A stretch of DNA of 64,000 nt, from the NCBI GenBank assembly GCA_021442155.1, contig CM038229.1:68716443-68780442 (forward strand), read 5' to 3'. Every line of letters begins with the position of its first letter. Positions within the stretch are counted from its first letter, which is position 1. Source of the stretch: Cymbidium sinense (taxonomy: Eukaryota > Streptophyta > Magnoliopsida > Asparagales > Orchidaceae). The notes beneath the pieces are model-generated. The model was given only the letters and a program-made list of their open reading frames with translations. It searched no databases and was not told the DNA's origin. Position numbers and translations under genes: made by a program. Positions 10,818 through 28,320 of this stretch are shown here, in pieces.

Positions 10818-11770
10818 TGCGTCTAGAAAACGATCCGCAGTGAAATTGAAAGTTTCGCGCCTTGTTGTGAAGTCTACACACGGATAATTAAAGCGAACAA
10901 GAGACACTCTAGAATTTTAACGTGGAAAACCTCGAAAGGGGAAAAATCACTCATAAAAGCTTACTGTATGTATCATTTGGTACAAAGTCTTCGTGATAAC
11001 GGATTACAAATTGCATATGAGAGAGAATAACAACTATGTAACAATGATCATTTATTCGATGGTGGAATCTTGAGTAACTTAGGTGGGAATACATGATATT
11101 AGTGACGGCGGTGGCGGTGGCGTGGTTGATGGCCGAGTCGATCTTATGGGGTGCGATCTTTCTTGGAGGATCTTGAGTTTGAGCTCTCTCTTCCTCCTCA
11201 CTTGGGCTTTTCCTCTTCTTCTTATTTCGGACTCTTCCTTTTCTTCTTGCTTGGACTCTTCCTCTTCTTGTTTGGACTCTTCCTCTTCTTCTTTGCTTGG
11301 ACTCTTCCTCTTCTTCCTTGCTTCGGTCCAAGCGGCTGATTGGCCGTGGTGGTGATGATATGTCGGCGGTGGCTCCTCCTCTTCCTCACTTGGCCCCCTT
11401 TCATATGAGAAATGAAGTTCTATTTATAGATGGGAGGAGGGGCATTCTTGTAAATTCATGTAAAGCCCGTACCACTCCCCTTGATCGGACGGCTGAGGAT
11501 GATTCCTTGATCATTTGATGTATTTTGAGCATTTGGATGCCCAAATGAAATTAATTATAAGATCTTAGGCTCATTAGATCCATTTCTCGAGATGCTCGAT
11601 TTATATAAACCCCATATTTGAGGCTTTTGGGATTTAATTGATGTCCCAAATATTCCAATGATATTTTAAGTGCTTGATCTCGTCGGTTTGACTCAAAATC
11701 ATATAACTTCGACTTGATTGTGCTTTTGTGGTATTGAGAGAGAAATATCATATAAATTATTTATAAGAAG
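10818..11770 (-). repeat. LTR (right, 5' LTR) of retrotransposon 1
   Basis: Direct repeat of 6092-7016. It contains the same pyrimidine-rich block (11200-11330) and on the minus strand a good TATA box, CTATAAATA (11421-11429), plus TATATAAAT near 11595. The outermost bases (TGTCATCC in other copies) are degraded beyond recognition. Confidence 0.7.
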
Positions 11771-12600
11771 AAATTGTCACTTTAATTATTAAACAATAAA
11801 TTTCTTCCCCAAAAATAAAAGAAAAAATTCAAAATTAAAATTCAAGGAGTCTGTGGTGATACTTTGGGAAGAAAGACTCATGTGGATCTCCGTACTGATT
11901 TAATGATTGACATTCCACTAAGGCTTCCTTGTTAGATGAAAGCACTACCTTGCTTTATGCAAGGAAGAGATGATTTATTAAAGAAATGAATAATTGACAA
12001 TCTACTCCCCTTGGAGCATTCATGTTATGAATTGACGTAAAGGAAGAGGAGACGCGACTTGTAATTACAAGGTTAAACAAAGTTTTAAAATGGATCGATA
12101 TCAATTCACAATAAAGAGATTTATTAAATAGATTGCATAATGCAAAATATTTTCTAAATTTGATTTAAAATCAAGATATTGGCGGATCAGATAAAAGAAG
12201 ATGTTATAAAAGCTGCATTTATGATACCCTTTGGACGATGCGAATGGAGCGTAATGCCTTTGGATTAAAAAATGCACCTTTACATATTATGAACAATATA
12301 TATTTAAAGATTATTTTAAATATATTTTAGTATATTGATGATGTTCTTGTGTTCTCAATTGAACACTTCAACCATTTAAAAATATTTAAATGGTTAATTT
12401 TAAAAATGGATTAGTTATTTTAGAGCCAAAAATTAAATTATTTCAAATTGAAATAAGATTTTTAGGTCATAATATATATAATGCTTCTATTATACCTATT
12501 AATAGAAGTATTGGATTTGCTAACAAATTTTCTCATATCATTTTAGATAAAAAATCATTCTGGCTTCTCGATTATGTATGATTTATCATAATCTGGCAAG
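11771..12600 (+). pseudogene. Endogenous pararetrovirus: reverse transcriptase remnant
   Basis: The viral sequence resumes after the LTR element. Broken frames give the segment leading into RT, KVLKWI near 12085, RDLLNRLHNAKYF near 12117, AFGLKNAP near 12258 and the catalytic YIDDVLVFS near 12331. These are conserved caulimovirid reverse-transcriptase motifs. Many stops and indels are present, including about 10 bases lost just after the YIDD region relative to the fragment at 14574. The matching inverted copy lies at 16600-17200. Confidence 0.8.
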
Positions 12601-12689
12601 GATGCGGACTCTTTGGATTAAAAGAATCCTCCACCATGGTTACTACATATGGTCTAAAATTAAAGAAATGGTTCAAAATCTTCCTATCT

Positions 12690-13150
12690 TAATCTTGCGG
12701 ACCTCAGTTTCAAAATTGTTGAAACCGATGCCTCGATAAGAGTATGGAGGCATCTAAGCGTGAAATAATTAAGAAGAATCGGTTGCTTTGTTTACGGTAG
12801 ATGGAATCCTCTTTCAAAGTATTTCATTATCAAAAGAAATGTTTTATGTGATTAGTGCATCAAAATTTCAAGATGATTTTTTTTTAATCGGCATTTTCTC
12901 CTTCATTATTGGATTCCATACATCGTGAACAAGTTGTAAAATTTAGTTTCAAAACAAATTCTTGCATCATGCAGTATTCTCTGATTTGACATTGAATTCA
13001 TTAAAGGTAATGAAAATTCTCTTCATTTCTAACGTGAATTCTTGCAAGGCGTCGGGGTGGATCACCTCACATGGAAGGATGCATCCACTTGTCGAGAGCA
13101 ACTCTTAGGGGAGGTCGCGCGCGCACTAATGACAAAATCGTCAATTCAAT
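12690..13150 (+). pseudogene. Endogenous pararetrovirus: RNase H remnant
   Basis: VETDAS near 12718 is the first acidic motif of the RNase H domain that follows reverse transcriptase in Caulimoviridae, and a REFLQG-like stretch near 13030 marks the end of the polyprotein. Frames are broken. The inverted partner is at 16100-16500. Confidence 0.65.
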
Positions 13151-13239
13151 TGTGATTTGAAAACTTATCTTTATGTTATTTTCTCTTATTCGTTGAAAGA
13201 GTGAAACCTCTAAAAAGCAACACCATCCTAAAAGATGTC

Positions 13240-14180
13240 ATTGTACAAGAACTTTATTTCTCAAAGAAATAAAATAGAATATTATTGAAATTAATCCGAT
13301 TATTGATAAAGAATCCATGGGCCTTATTTGAAAGATATTTGAGAAATAATCCTTTCTCATTTGAATCTAATCTCTCAAGAGAAAATTATGAAAAAAATTT
13401 AATACAATTAAAGTGTGTTGATATTAACCATGTTCGTGATCAGACGAACTATACTATTTTGTATAACAAATGCATTATACAAAAGATCTTTCATCAAAGT
13501 GAATGGGGTCTGACTCCATTCCAAGAAAAAAAGTATTTTTATCCTCCACTAATTTACAGTACAAAATTGGCGTAAATTATTGGTGTTATGTTCAAGCTAT
13601 GATGAAAGCCTTATTCCTTCTCAACGAAAAGCGAATGTATTCATGGATGTTCATAATGAACAAAGATATTATCAATAGAGAACTTCCATCATAGTTCTTC
13701 AGATGGTGGAACTATTTTGGAGCAAAATTAAATATTCTTCCGGATCCAATCAAAGAAGTCTTTAATGAATGGATGGAAGGCGAAAATGAAGCTATTAATC
13801 CGGAAGATGATGCAAAATCTCATCCACTTCTTCTTACAATTCCATGGATTTGGAGGACGTTATTCTTGGAAAGACCCTTTTAATCTGGTCCTTGATGGCT
13901 TTTTAAAATGGCGGTGATTAGCATTGAGGATAAGCTCAAAAATCAAAGCTATCATAAAGCTTATTTAACAATTTCTCAAAACCAGCGATTTTGAGTTATA
14001 TTGATGATGTACTTGAGTATTAAAGGCGTTACCCATGAGGAAGTTCACATAAGCATCAAAAAAATTTAGAATCAACTTCAGGTGTTTAATCACCTTATCT
14101 ACATCTGCGACAGTGGCGACTCTTCTAACGGTGTCGACGTGGAATTCACTGGAGAAACTTAATGGATTCTAGCTTCATTA
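13240..14180 (+). pseudogene. Endogenous pararetrovirus: second ORF of unknown function
   Basis: The longest open piece (13285-13575, 96 codons) contains NPWALFERYLRNNPF and WGLTPFQEKKYFYPP; 13503-13694 continues in another frame with MNKDIINRELPS, followed by FRWWNYFGAKL-type sequence. It lies between RNase H and the promoter region, where florendoviruses have a second ORF of unknown function; that comparison is from general knowledge of the family. Frameshifts break it. The inverted copy occupies about 15000-15960. Confidence 0.6.
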
Positions 14181-14573
14181 TTGCTTCCACTTTGCCTTTA
14201 CAGTGCAAAAGGAAAGCATCATTATCTCAGTGAGAATCTACAACTCATAAAGTGGTCCCAGATGAAATAATTGCTACTTTTCAAAATCATTATTATCCAC
14301 TTTGGAAATAATTTTTACAATAATTGTACCTTTTGCTTCAAAAGTTTTTCTTTTGTTTAATAATTGTACCTTTGCTTAGCTTCTAAGCAAAGTTTCTTCT
14401 TTGCCTCCACCTCTATAAAAGGAGTCTCTGTCTTTGTATTAGGTGTGCTCAGTTTTCCCTTCTCCTCTTCTCTTCTATTCTCCTCTTGTAATCTCTTTTG
14501 TTCTTCCTGCTTTCTGCTTCCTGCTTACTGTCATCATGTAAGTTCTTCTTAAGTTTTAATAAATAAGTATATA
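14181..14573 (+). promoter_or_regulatory. Pararetroviral intergenic region with TATA box
   Basis: TATAAAA at 14414-14420 in the context CTCTATAAAAGGAG is followed by a pyrimidine-rich transcript start and leader region. This corresponds to the pregenomic RNA promoter between the second ORF and the leader in Caulimoviridae. In the inverted copy (about 14760-14990) the box reads TTATAAG (14852-14858). Confidence 0.55.
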
Positions 14574-14740
14574 TTTTAGTCTATATTGATGATGTTCTTG
14601 TGTTCTCAAATGCTATTGACGAACACTTCAACCATTTAAAAATATTTAAATGGTTAATTTTAAAAAATGGGTTAGTTATTTGAGCCAAAATCAATTATTT
14701 ATTTGAAAAATAAGATTTTAGCCATAATATATTAGACTTA
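14574..14740 (+). pseudogene. Displaced fragment of pararetroviral reverse transcriptase
   Basis: This repeats the YIDD region of reverse transcriptase (TATTGATGATGTTCTTGTG) and about 150 bases after it, directly joined to the viral promoter region. It keeps about 10 bases that are deleted at 12360. The junction has microhomology (TATATTTTAGT). Confidence 0.7.
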
Positions 14741-14749
14741 TCGGGATAT

Positions 14750-17200
14750 ATAAAATACTTATTTATTAGAACTTACTGATAAAACAAGCGAATAAAGAGA
14801 AACAAAATGAAGAGAGAAGAGAAGGAAAACTGAGCTATACAAAAGAGCCTCTTATAAGGTGGAGCAAGAGAAACTTTGCTTAGAAGCAAGCAAAACAATT
14901 ATTAACAAAGAAAACTTTGTAGAAGCTAAACAATTTACAATTATTAGCAATTATTAATGGTGGCTACTTTGAAAGTAGCAATTATTTCGGTGGGACCACT
15001 TTATAGTTGTAAAGATTCCCTGGGTGGAATAATGATTTCTTTTCCTTGTAAAGGTAAAGTGGAAGCAATAATGGTGAATCCATTAAGTTTCTCTGGATTC
15101 CATGTCGTAGAAAGAGTCGCCCTATCATAGATGTGATGGGGTGATTAAACACCTTGGCAGTTGATTCTCAAATTTTTTGAGGCGTTCCTTATCTTTGGAA
15201 TTCTCACGAGTAACGTCTTTAACTACGAAGTACATCATCAAATAACTCATTTTGAGGAATTGTTATAATAAGCTTTGATGATAGCTGATTTGCTTGAGCT
15301 TATCAATCTAATTGAATTACCATAAAATTGGACCATTGATTAAAGGGTCTTTTTGAATAAAGTTCCTCAAATCCATGGAATTTGACAGTCTGTAAAGAAG
15401 TGGATGAGATTTTGCCCTTGGATCATTTTCCGATTAATACCCGGGGCGACATCCATTCATTAAAGACTTTTTTGAATATTTAATTACAAAATAGTTCCAC
15501 CATCGAAGAACTGATGAAGTTCTCGTTGATAATATCTTTGTTCATTATGAACATCCATGAATGCCACTTTTTTGTTGAGAAGGAAGAAGGCTTTCATCAT
15601 AACAACACACAATAATTTATGCCAATTTTATACTGTAAATTAATGGAGGATAAAAATACATTTTTTTCTTGGAATCGAGTCAGACCCCATTCACTTTGAT
15701 GAAAGATCTTTTGTATAACGCATTTGTTATACAAAATAGTATGGTTCGTTTGATCACGAACATGGTTAATCTCAACACACTTTAATTATATTAAGATTTT
15801 TTCATAATTTTTTCTTGAGAGATTAGATTCAAATGGGAAATGATTGTTTCCCAAATATCTTTCAAATAAACTCGATTATTTATTGAATAATCGAGAGATT
15901 AATTTCAATAATATTCTATTTTATTTCTTGAGAAATAAGCGGTTCTTGTATGACATCTTTAGGGATGGTGTTACTTTAGAGGTTTCACTCTTTTCAACCG
16001 TAGTTGAAGAAGTACCATAAAGATAAGTTTTCAAATCGATCATGATTGTTGAATTGGATCTTTTGCCATTAGTGCGACCCGCGACCTCCCCAGAAGAGTT
16101 GCTCATCGATTAAGAGGATGCATCCTTCCATGATGATCCATCATTGTCCCCGAATTCGCGGTTAGAAAACAGAGAATTTTCATTACTTTAATGAATTCAA
16201 TGTAATCGACGAGAGTTTGATTCCATGATGCAAAAATTTATTTTGAAACTACATCTTGTTAAATGATGTATTTGAGCGAGGAACAATCTGAAGGAGAAAA
16301 TACTGATTAAGTAAATCATCTTGGAATTTTGAGATGCACTTAATCACATAAAACATTTCTTTTTTGATAATGTAATACTTTTGGCGGTAGATTCCATCTA
16401 CCGAGAAACAAATTAGAATTATTTCGCTACTTTGATACCTCCAAAATCTTATCAAGGTATGGGTTTCAACAATTTTGAAACTAGTGTCAGATTAAGGCAG
16501 GAAGATTTTGAACCCTTTCTTTAATTTTTTCGCCTTCTACGTATGAGTATTTGATAATGGTGGGGATTCTTTTTAATCAAGTGGGGCATCTTTTAGATTA
16601 TGATAGAAATCTAATGGTAGAACTCTAAGAACCCGTGGTGGTTTTATCTAAAATGATATCAGGAAATTTGTTAGCAAATTTAATACTTCTATTAATGGGT
16701 ATAATAGAAGCATTTGATATATTATATTCTAAAAATCATATTTCAGTTTGAAATAATTTGATTGTTGGCTCTGAAATAACTAACTCATTTTTTAAAATTA
16801 ATCATTTAAATATTTTTAAATGGTTGAAGTGTTCGTCAATAGTATTTGAGAACACAAGAACATCATCAATATAGACTAAAATATATTTAAAATAATATTT
16901 AAATATATTGTTCATGATATGCTGAAATTCAGAATGTGCATTTTTTAATCCAAAGGGTATTACGTTCCATTCGTAATGTCCAAAGGGTATCGTAAATGCA
17001 GTTTTATAGCGATCCGATTCTTTTATCTAGATCTGCCAATATCTTGATTTTAAATTAAATTTGGAAAATATTTTTGCATTATTCAATCTATTTAATAAAA
17101 TTTTTTTATTAGAAATTGAATATCTGATCCATTTTAAAACTTTGTTTAACGGTTTGGACTGAACAAGGGTTCAGCTTGATCGAAGCTATTGCATTCTATT
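14750..17200 (-). pseudogene. Inverted second copy of the pararetrovirus (RT, RNase H, ORF 2, promoter)
   Basis: Read on the minus strand from 17200 downward: reverse transcriptase (YIDD region at about 16850-16880), RNase H (16100-16500), second ORF (about 15000-15960) and promoter region (14760-14990), ending close to the displaced RT fragment. The arms match 12.06-14.56 kb closely enough to align by eye, but each has its own indels, so neither is a recent copy. Together they form a palindrome of about 5 kb with a loop of roughly 200 bases. Confidence 0.75.
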
Positions 17201-22587
<5,387 letters not shown>

Positions 22588-22800
22588 GGGCCGTTTGAAA
22601 TCACTTTTTTTTATTTTTTTATTTTTATTTTTATATTATTTCTGAAAACATATTTGTTTAGAGTATTTTTTATGTGGTTTTATTTTTTTTTTCAAAATAA
22701 AAATGTTCAATCAAACATGTTTTATTTTAAACAAAACAAAACAAAACAAAACAAAAATACAAAACAAAAATAAAAAATAAAAGTGATCCCAAATGAGCCC
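22588..22800. mobile_element. Tourist-like MITE
   Basis: Terminal inverted repeats GGGCCGTTTGAAATCACTTTT and the reverse complement of the right end, GGGCTCATTTGGGATCACTTTT, enclose 213 bases of poly-T/poly-A hairpin. TAA follows the right end and TAAA precedes the left, fitting the 3-bp TWA target of PIF/Harbinger elements with one mismatch. It resembles the MITE at 51764-52017. Confidence 0.65.
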
Positions 22801-23464
22801 TAAGTGTTTTTGTTTCTCACCCATTTTCTCTTTCTTTCTTTTATATTTTTTGCCCTCTAATAGCTCCTTTGTCCTCTTTCTCCCCAAACATTAGTTATTA
22901 GATCAATATTTATTATCTCGTTATAATAGTAATTAAATTAACAGTTAATAAGATTACAATCAGATATATTAAAATACAAATTAAAACTTAATAATTTTTC
23001 ATACTATGAGCAAAGATGAGATATGCATAAAACATTGTTGCATAAATTCTCTCATCTTAGATTGTAATGACTGCTCCTACTCTTTAAGTTTTGTAGTGTA
23101 AGCAAAGCTATTATTTTTGCTAATTTTTTCTATTAATATGCTACTTAAATGAAAGTATCAAGTAAAATATTAGATCAGAGTTACTTCAAATCCTTATATT
23201 TGTACTTTTCGTGGGTGCTCATAACCCATAGCCACTTTGAACACCCTCTTATTCATCTCTAGAATTTCATCTATTTGTATATTCTTTCTTAGCTAGAAGT
23301 TCACAAGCTTGTATCCAAAATTAGAAGAAATATAATTAATATTAAATTAAATAATTTTATTAAGCATAATAAATAAGAATGCTTAATATTACCCACTTCT
23401 ACATAGCATCTTCAAATGAAAAAGATCCATCTTTATGTATAATATTAATCTTCCATAATTATTA
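22801..23464. other. AT-rich spacer
   Basis: Nothing recognisable between the MITE and the LINE insertion. Confidence 0.6.
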
Positions 23465-23480
23465 TCTTTTCTGGATAAAC

Positions 23481-24442
23481 AACAACAACAACAACAAGCC
23501 TTAATCCCACTAGGTGGGGTCGGCTACATGAATCCTTCGTCTCCATTGTGTCTGATTATGTGTCAAATTCTCATTTAAATCAAGTATACTAAGATAATTT
23601 TTTATACATCTTAACCAAGTCTTTTTAGGTCTACCTCTAACATAAGGCAAATCTAATCGGGTCATCGGACAACCGACGCTTTATGTGGCCAAACCATCTA
23701 AGGCGACTCTCCCTAATCTTATCTACCACTGGAGAATATACTCATTTTGCATTCTATCTCTAAGAGTAAAGCCACTCATCCACCTAAGCATCCTCATCTC
23801 TATAACACTTAACTTAGTCTTATGCTTCTCTTTTATTAGCCAACATTCTGCACCATAAGTCATTGCAGGTCTTACCACCATCTTATAAAATTTTCTCTTA
23901 AGTTTAAGTGGAACTTTTCTATCACATAATAGGCAGATGCATTCCTCCACTTCAACCATCCAACTTGAATTCTACTAATAACATCTCCATCTATTTCACC
24001 ATCATTTTGAACAATAGAGCCTAAATATCTGAAACGTTGACTCTTATTAATGACTTGTTCACCTAATTTCACAACACTACCACTAGAACTTCTAAAACTA
24101 AAATTACACTCCATATATTCAGTTTTAGATCTATTTAAACGAAAACCTTTAGACTCTAGAGTTGACCTCCATAATTCAAGTTTATGTTGGACTCCCTCTC
24201 TAGTCTTATCAACAAGAAGAATGTCATCAGCAAAAAGCATATACCAAGGTACATCTTCTTGTAAATGCCTAGAAAGAACATCCATAACTAAAGTAAATAA
24301 AGAGAAGGGCTTAAAGTTGATCCTTGATGTAATCCAACTGAAATAGGAAAAATTTTTGTCAACCCTCCTTGTGTTTGGATACAAGTAACAGCTCTAGTAT
24401 ACATATCCTTAATGACTTGAATATAACCAATGTTAACTCCTT
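23481..24442 (-). mobile_element. 5'-truncated RTE-type LINE with target-site duplication
   Basis: On the minus strand the reverse transcriptase C-terminal half is readable: FADDILLVDKTREGVQ with the catalytic ADD, then RYLGSIVQNDGEID (frame 23872-24384), and after a frameshift YGAECWLIKEKH and MRMLRWMSG (23723-23959). The 3' end is the (TTG)n tail, seen as AACAACAAC on the plus strand at 23481. A 16-base target duplication with one mismatch flanks it: TCTTTTCTGGATAAAC at 23465-23480 and TCTTTTCTAGATAAAC at 24443-24458. The endonuclease and N-terminal RT are lost by 5' truncation. Confidence 0.9.
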
Positions 24443-24458
24443 TCTTTTCTAGATAAAC

Positions 24459-27435
24459 AATAAAAATAAAGTCATATTAGTTATTTACTCACAATTGATA
24501 GTAAATTACATAACATAACTTTATGTCATCTATGTTTTTCTACAAACATAACTCATATGACCTATCATATGAGGATATGTATATTTCTTTAGATTTTAAT
24601 TATTTTTTATTTTAAAATAAGATGTTTCATTAAATGTACTTTTTTTGAAGCAATAATAATTAAAATATTGTGGTACTAACTTAGTCTTCTTATTGTGATG
24701 ACTAAGTTAACTACTGTATTATATTAACTACTTCAAAAATAATCTTTATTACTTTTCATAATGGGACTTTTATCCTAATACTTTGACTTCAAATTAGTCT
24801 TATGATTTCACCACTTAACACCGAAGATTGAATAATCCAATGAATGTTAAAGGAAATTGAATTTTGGTTAAAAATATAACATAGATAATAATTAGTAATA
24901 AATTTTAAAAATATTAAAAATATCTTTAGGTTTATTAATATGTGTAAAGTTTATTTTAATTGTCATAAATATTTTTTTTACATGCATAGCATTCACATTC
25001 TATGCAATAAATTATATTTCTAGTAAGGTAGTTAAAAAATAAAAATTTTCTTCAATCTATAAAATCACTCTATTATTTTATAGTCTTTTTATTGCATTCT
25101 CTTTTTAAGACTTTAGCCTAGTTTTATTAGCCTTGCTGGAAGTAAATTATAAGTTTTATACTTGGGATAGAATTTAACTTCCACTAATCCTTGTAAATAT
25201 AAATATGAAGTTCTCTATATTATCATATTTTGACAACAAAATAAATGGGTTCATGTGAGCCAATATTAATGATCCATGTACTTTCTTTATATAGTTATAC
25301 ATTTTTTATATTTAGTGTACAGTAAGGACAAATAAATCTTTCTTTAGTGCTCCACCTAAATAACATATCATACACAAAAATTGTTTATAATCCAAATTAA
25401 TGTTACTCATATATTTAAAATGTTTCCAATATTAATATTGTTACTTTAAACTCCATATCATAATTCACATAACTATTGAATTTGTGTCTAGAGATAAAAA
25501 TTAATATGATTCATTGGACTTCTCTTTTGATATAATTGTAGATGAAATGAGAAAAAAAATTATTCTAAACTAAAGAGGTATATTATATGGAACCTAAATA
25601 ATAGGACAAATACTTTAAATACTAATAATAATCTTAAATGGATGGAAACTACTGCTATCAATATCAAAATAAACATTACATAGATTTGAAGAAAAATCAA
25701 GGTAATAAGAGTCAAATAACTTTTGCACTTCACTATTTATTAGGTGTCACAACAACCCATCTATTTTTTTTGTTTATCATGTCAAGTCATATTTTCAGTA
25801 TATTTTTTATTTTAAATAGTCTCTAATGTCTAGACATTGATAGGAAATATTAAACAATTTTAGTTTACTTTATATGAGTTTTTTTTTCTTACAACATTAT
25901 TACTCTAATTAACTGCTCATCTTAATGAAACAATAAATATGATATACTTTCTGGTCGAATTTCTCTCTCTAAAATAACATATATTAATTAAAGTGATAGC
26001 TTGACTAAATGACAAGGAGAAGTCAGCTTGTCTTGACTTGACTGAAAGGAGATGTGCTTGTGAAGAGGACTAAAAGTGTCATCTGGCGAGGAGAATTCAT
26101 CTTTCAAAGGACTATTCTCGATGTTGCTTGTGAAGAAATTGATCCCCTAGATTATAGCCCTCTTTCCATCATTATTTATATATCTAAGATCAAATATTTT
26201 TTTGTTATTTATCATCTCATTTGTGTTCTTTGGCTGAAAAATTCCTTTGAGGAAGGCATGAACAAAAAACTCTAATAGCATATCAAAGATCTTATAATCT
26301 AAGAGTGTAGACACTTCAAATGAAATAAGTGCAAAATAAAAGATAGCTTTGAGAATGACTTATAATTATGATATAACTTTGACTCCACATTTTCTAATGA
26401 CATTACTAATTTATCATCATCATTTCATGAATTGTTTTGCCCACTCAATTCCATAATGTGGAGCTTTATTATGATGTAGGAGAGATTTAACTCGCAAATC
26501 TTGTTGGCAACTTTCAAAGCTCTTGCCAACTAGACTAATTGAAATCTACCCATAACTTCATGGATCTACATTTTATTCATCATTTTGTCAATTAAAATTA
26601 AGGATTCATTATTTGAATGAAATATATCCCTTAATAATTCATTGATATTATCTATGTTAGGTTGTTTAATTTGAACTGGTAATTACTCAAAATCTGATTT
26701 TGGGCTAATTGCTTAATCTCATGCACATTCACAAATACTATAATATTTTTCTACATGGAGATTTCAACATATTTCACAATTTTTTTTTTTGAGATTAAGT
26801 TATCATTGAGAATTTTTTATTGAATAGAAGCATCTATTATTGCATAATCTACATGAGCATAAAATTCTTCTAAAGAATTTTTTTGACTTATAAACTTTTA
26901 AAAAAATTTAATTACTTGCTTGTACACATCACTCCATTTTTGTTTGGCTATCAAACTGTCTTATCTATTTTAAATGACAAAAATGAAATACTTAAAATCA
27001 CTAAGAATATTTGAGATTTTAAGATAAAAGAGTTAATCGAAGCATATAATGTCTTTAAGGTTAATAAAATTAATCTTAACATATATCAAATATAGTGTGA
27101 TTCTAAAGGCAAAAAAAATATGAGTTTTAGAAGTATATAAATACAAATAGTCCTTATGCTTGTTTCTTTAGTTTATTAGGCTATTCTTCCTCCATCACTT
27201 GGAGCCAATGGACACCAAAGTCCCATCTTGAACGCAAGTCTACGATGTGAAACTCTAAAATAATCAGCAAAATTTTAATTTCCTAACTAGTAATATTAAG
27301 TCGGAAGATGATTTTCAAAGAACTCAGATTATTTTAATGATCTTAACTCTTTATTTTGAATAAATCCAAATTATCATGAGAATATTGTAAGAGAGTCTAT
27401 ATATCTCAAAAATAAGAGAGGGTCAGTCGACAATT
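24459..27435. other. AT-rich spacer
   Basis: No gene is supported. A slightly more complex stretch at 26000-26280 has a 73-codon ORF with no recognisable motif. Confidence 0.5.
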
Positions 27436-27566
27436 AGGGTAGGAGCTTGAGGCACTGAGGTTGGCCAAAAGAGCAAGAAGAGAAGTCGAGATATGGGGAG
27501 AATGATAAGAGGATGGAGACTAATGGCTAAGGCATGGAAAGAATGAAATAGATCTTGTTTGCTTAA

Positions 27567-27838
27567 GGGTGCATTTGGCGTGGCGGTGGCGGTGTGGCGT
27601 GGTGCTGCACCGCACCACAGTGTCATTTGGGATACTACGGTCCTTCCACATTTTGAAGAATCTGTAGTGGTTACATTTTTTTTCAACTGACGACTCCTAT
27701 GGTGTAAGAAGAGTTACGATTTAATTTTTTTTTTAAATAAAAATTAGAAGCCCCACTGTAGTTTTCTAAATAACAGATTCTTTTGTAAAATTTCCACAAT
27801 TATTTTTTTAGACAATTGTGGCCGTCCCAAATAGACCC
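27567..27838. mobile_element. Tourist-like MITE (copy in duplication unit 1)
   Basis: Ends GGGTGCATTTGG and CCAAATAGACCC are inverted repeats, with TAA on both sides (27564-27566 and 27839-27841). Termini and target fit PIF/Harbinger MITEs. Length 272 bases; no coding capacity. Confidence 0.7.
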
Positions 27839-28062
27839 TAAGTTTATAAAGCTATAACAATAGATTTCATCATTGCTAAAATATACATTTTTTTTCACAG
27901 TAACAACAATTTAGAACTCCTGCTAGTGAGTGTTATTATGGTAGGAGCTTGAGGAGCAAGGTTGGCCAAAATAACAAGAGAAGTTGAGATCTGGGGAGAA
28001 AGATAAAGAGGATGGAGACTTGTGGCTAAGGCATGGAAAGAATAATAGATTATTTTACTTAA

Positions 28063-28320
28063 GGGTGTGTTTAGCTGACGGTGTGGCACGATTCGATTTC
28101 ACCACATTGCACCACATTGCTTTGACTAATCTGGTCTACCTACATTTTGAAGAATCTATTATCGAAATCTGACTGCTCCACAGTAAAGTTAAGATTTGAC
28201 TTTTTGAAAATAAAAAAAAAAATTATAAGGCCCACCGGAGCTTTCTAAATAACAAATTCTTTTGTAGTATCTCCACTATTACTTTTTTTTTAGAAAACTG
28301 TAGCAGTCCCAAATAGACAC
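28063..28320. mobile_element. Tourist-like MITE (copy in duplication unit 2)
   Basis: Duplicate of the unit 1 MITE (258 bases), with the left end eroded to GGGTGTGTTTAG. TAA is kept on both sides. Confidence 0.65.

Larger units (their letters stand above)
6092..11770 (-). mobile_element. Non-autonomous Tat-like LTR retrotransposon 1, inserted in the pararetrovirus
   Basis: Two direct LTRs of about 0.93-0.95 kb enclose about 3.8 kb. The orientation is minus: a decayed primer-binding region (ATGGGGCCTGTGG, versus TGGCGCC in copy 2) borders the right LTR, and gag-like remnants follow at 10.8-9.64 kb. No protease, reverse transcriptase or integrase is visible; the rest is two minisatellite arrays and G/C-rich spacer. 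The element separates protease from reverse transcriptase in the viral fossil, so it inserted after the virus. The right LTR's outer end is degraded, so that boundary is approximate and the target duplication (left candidate GTCAT at 6087-6091) is unproven. Confidence 0.7.

Noticed and set aside
2500..17200. A possibly functional endogenous virus
   Set aside because: Every coding region has stops and frameshifts, the genome is split by a retrotransposon and rearranged into an inverted repeat.
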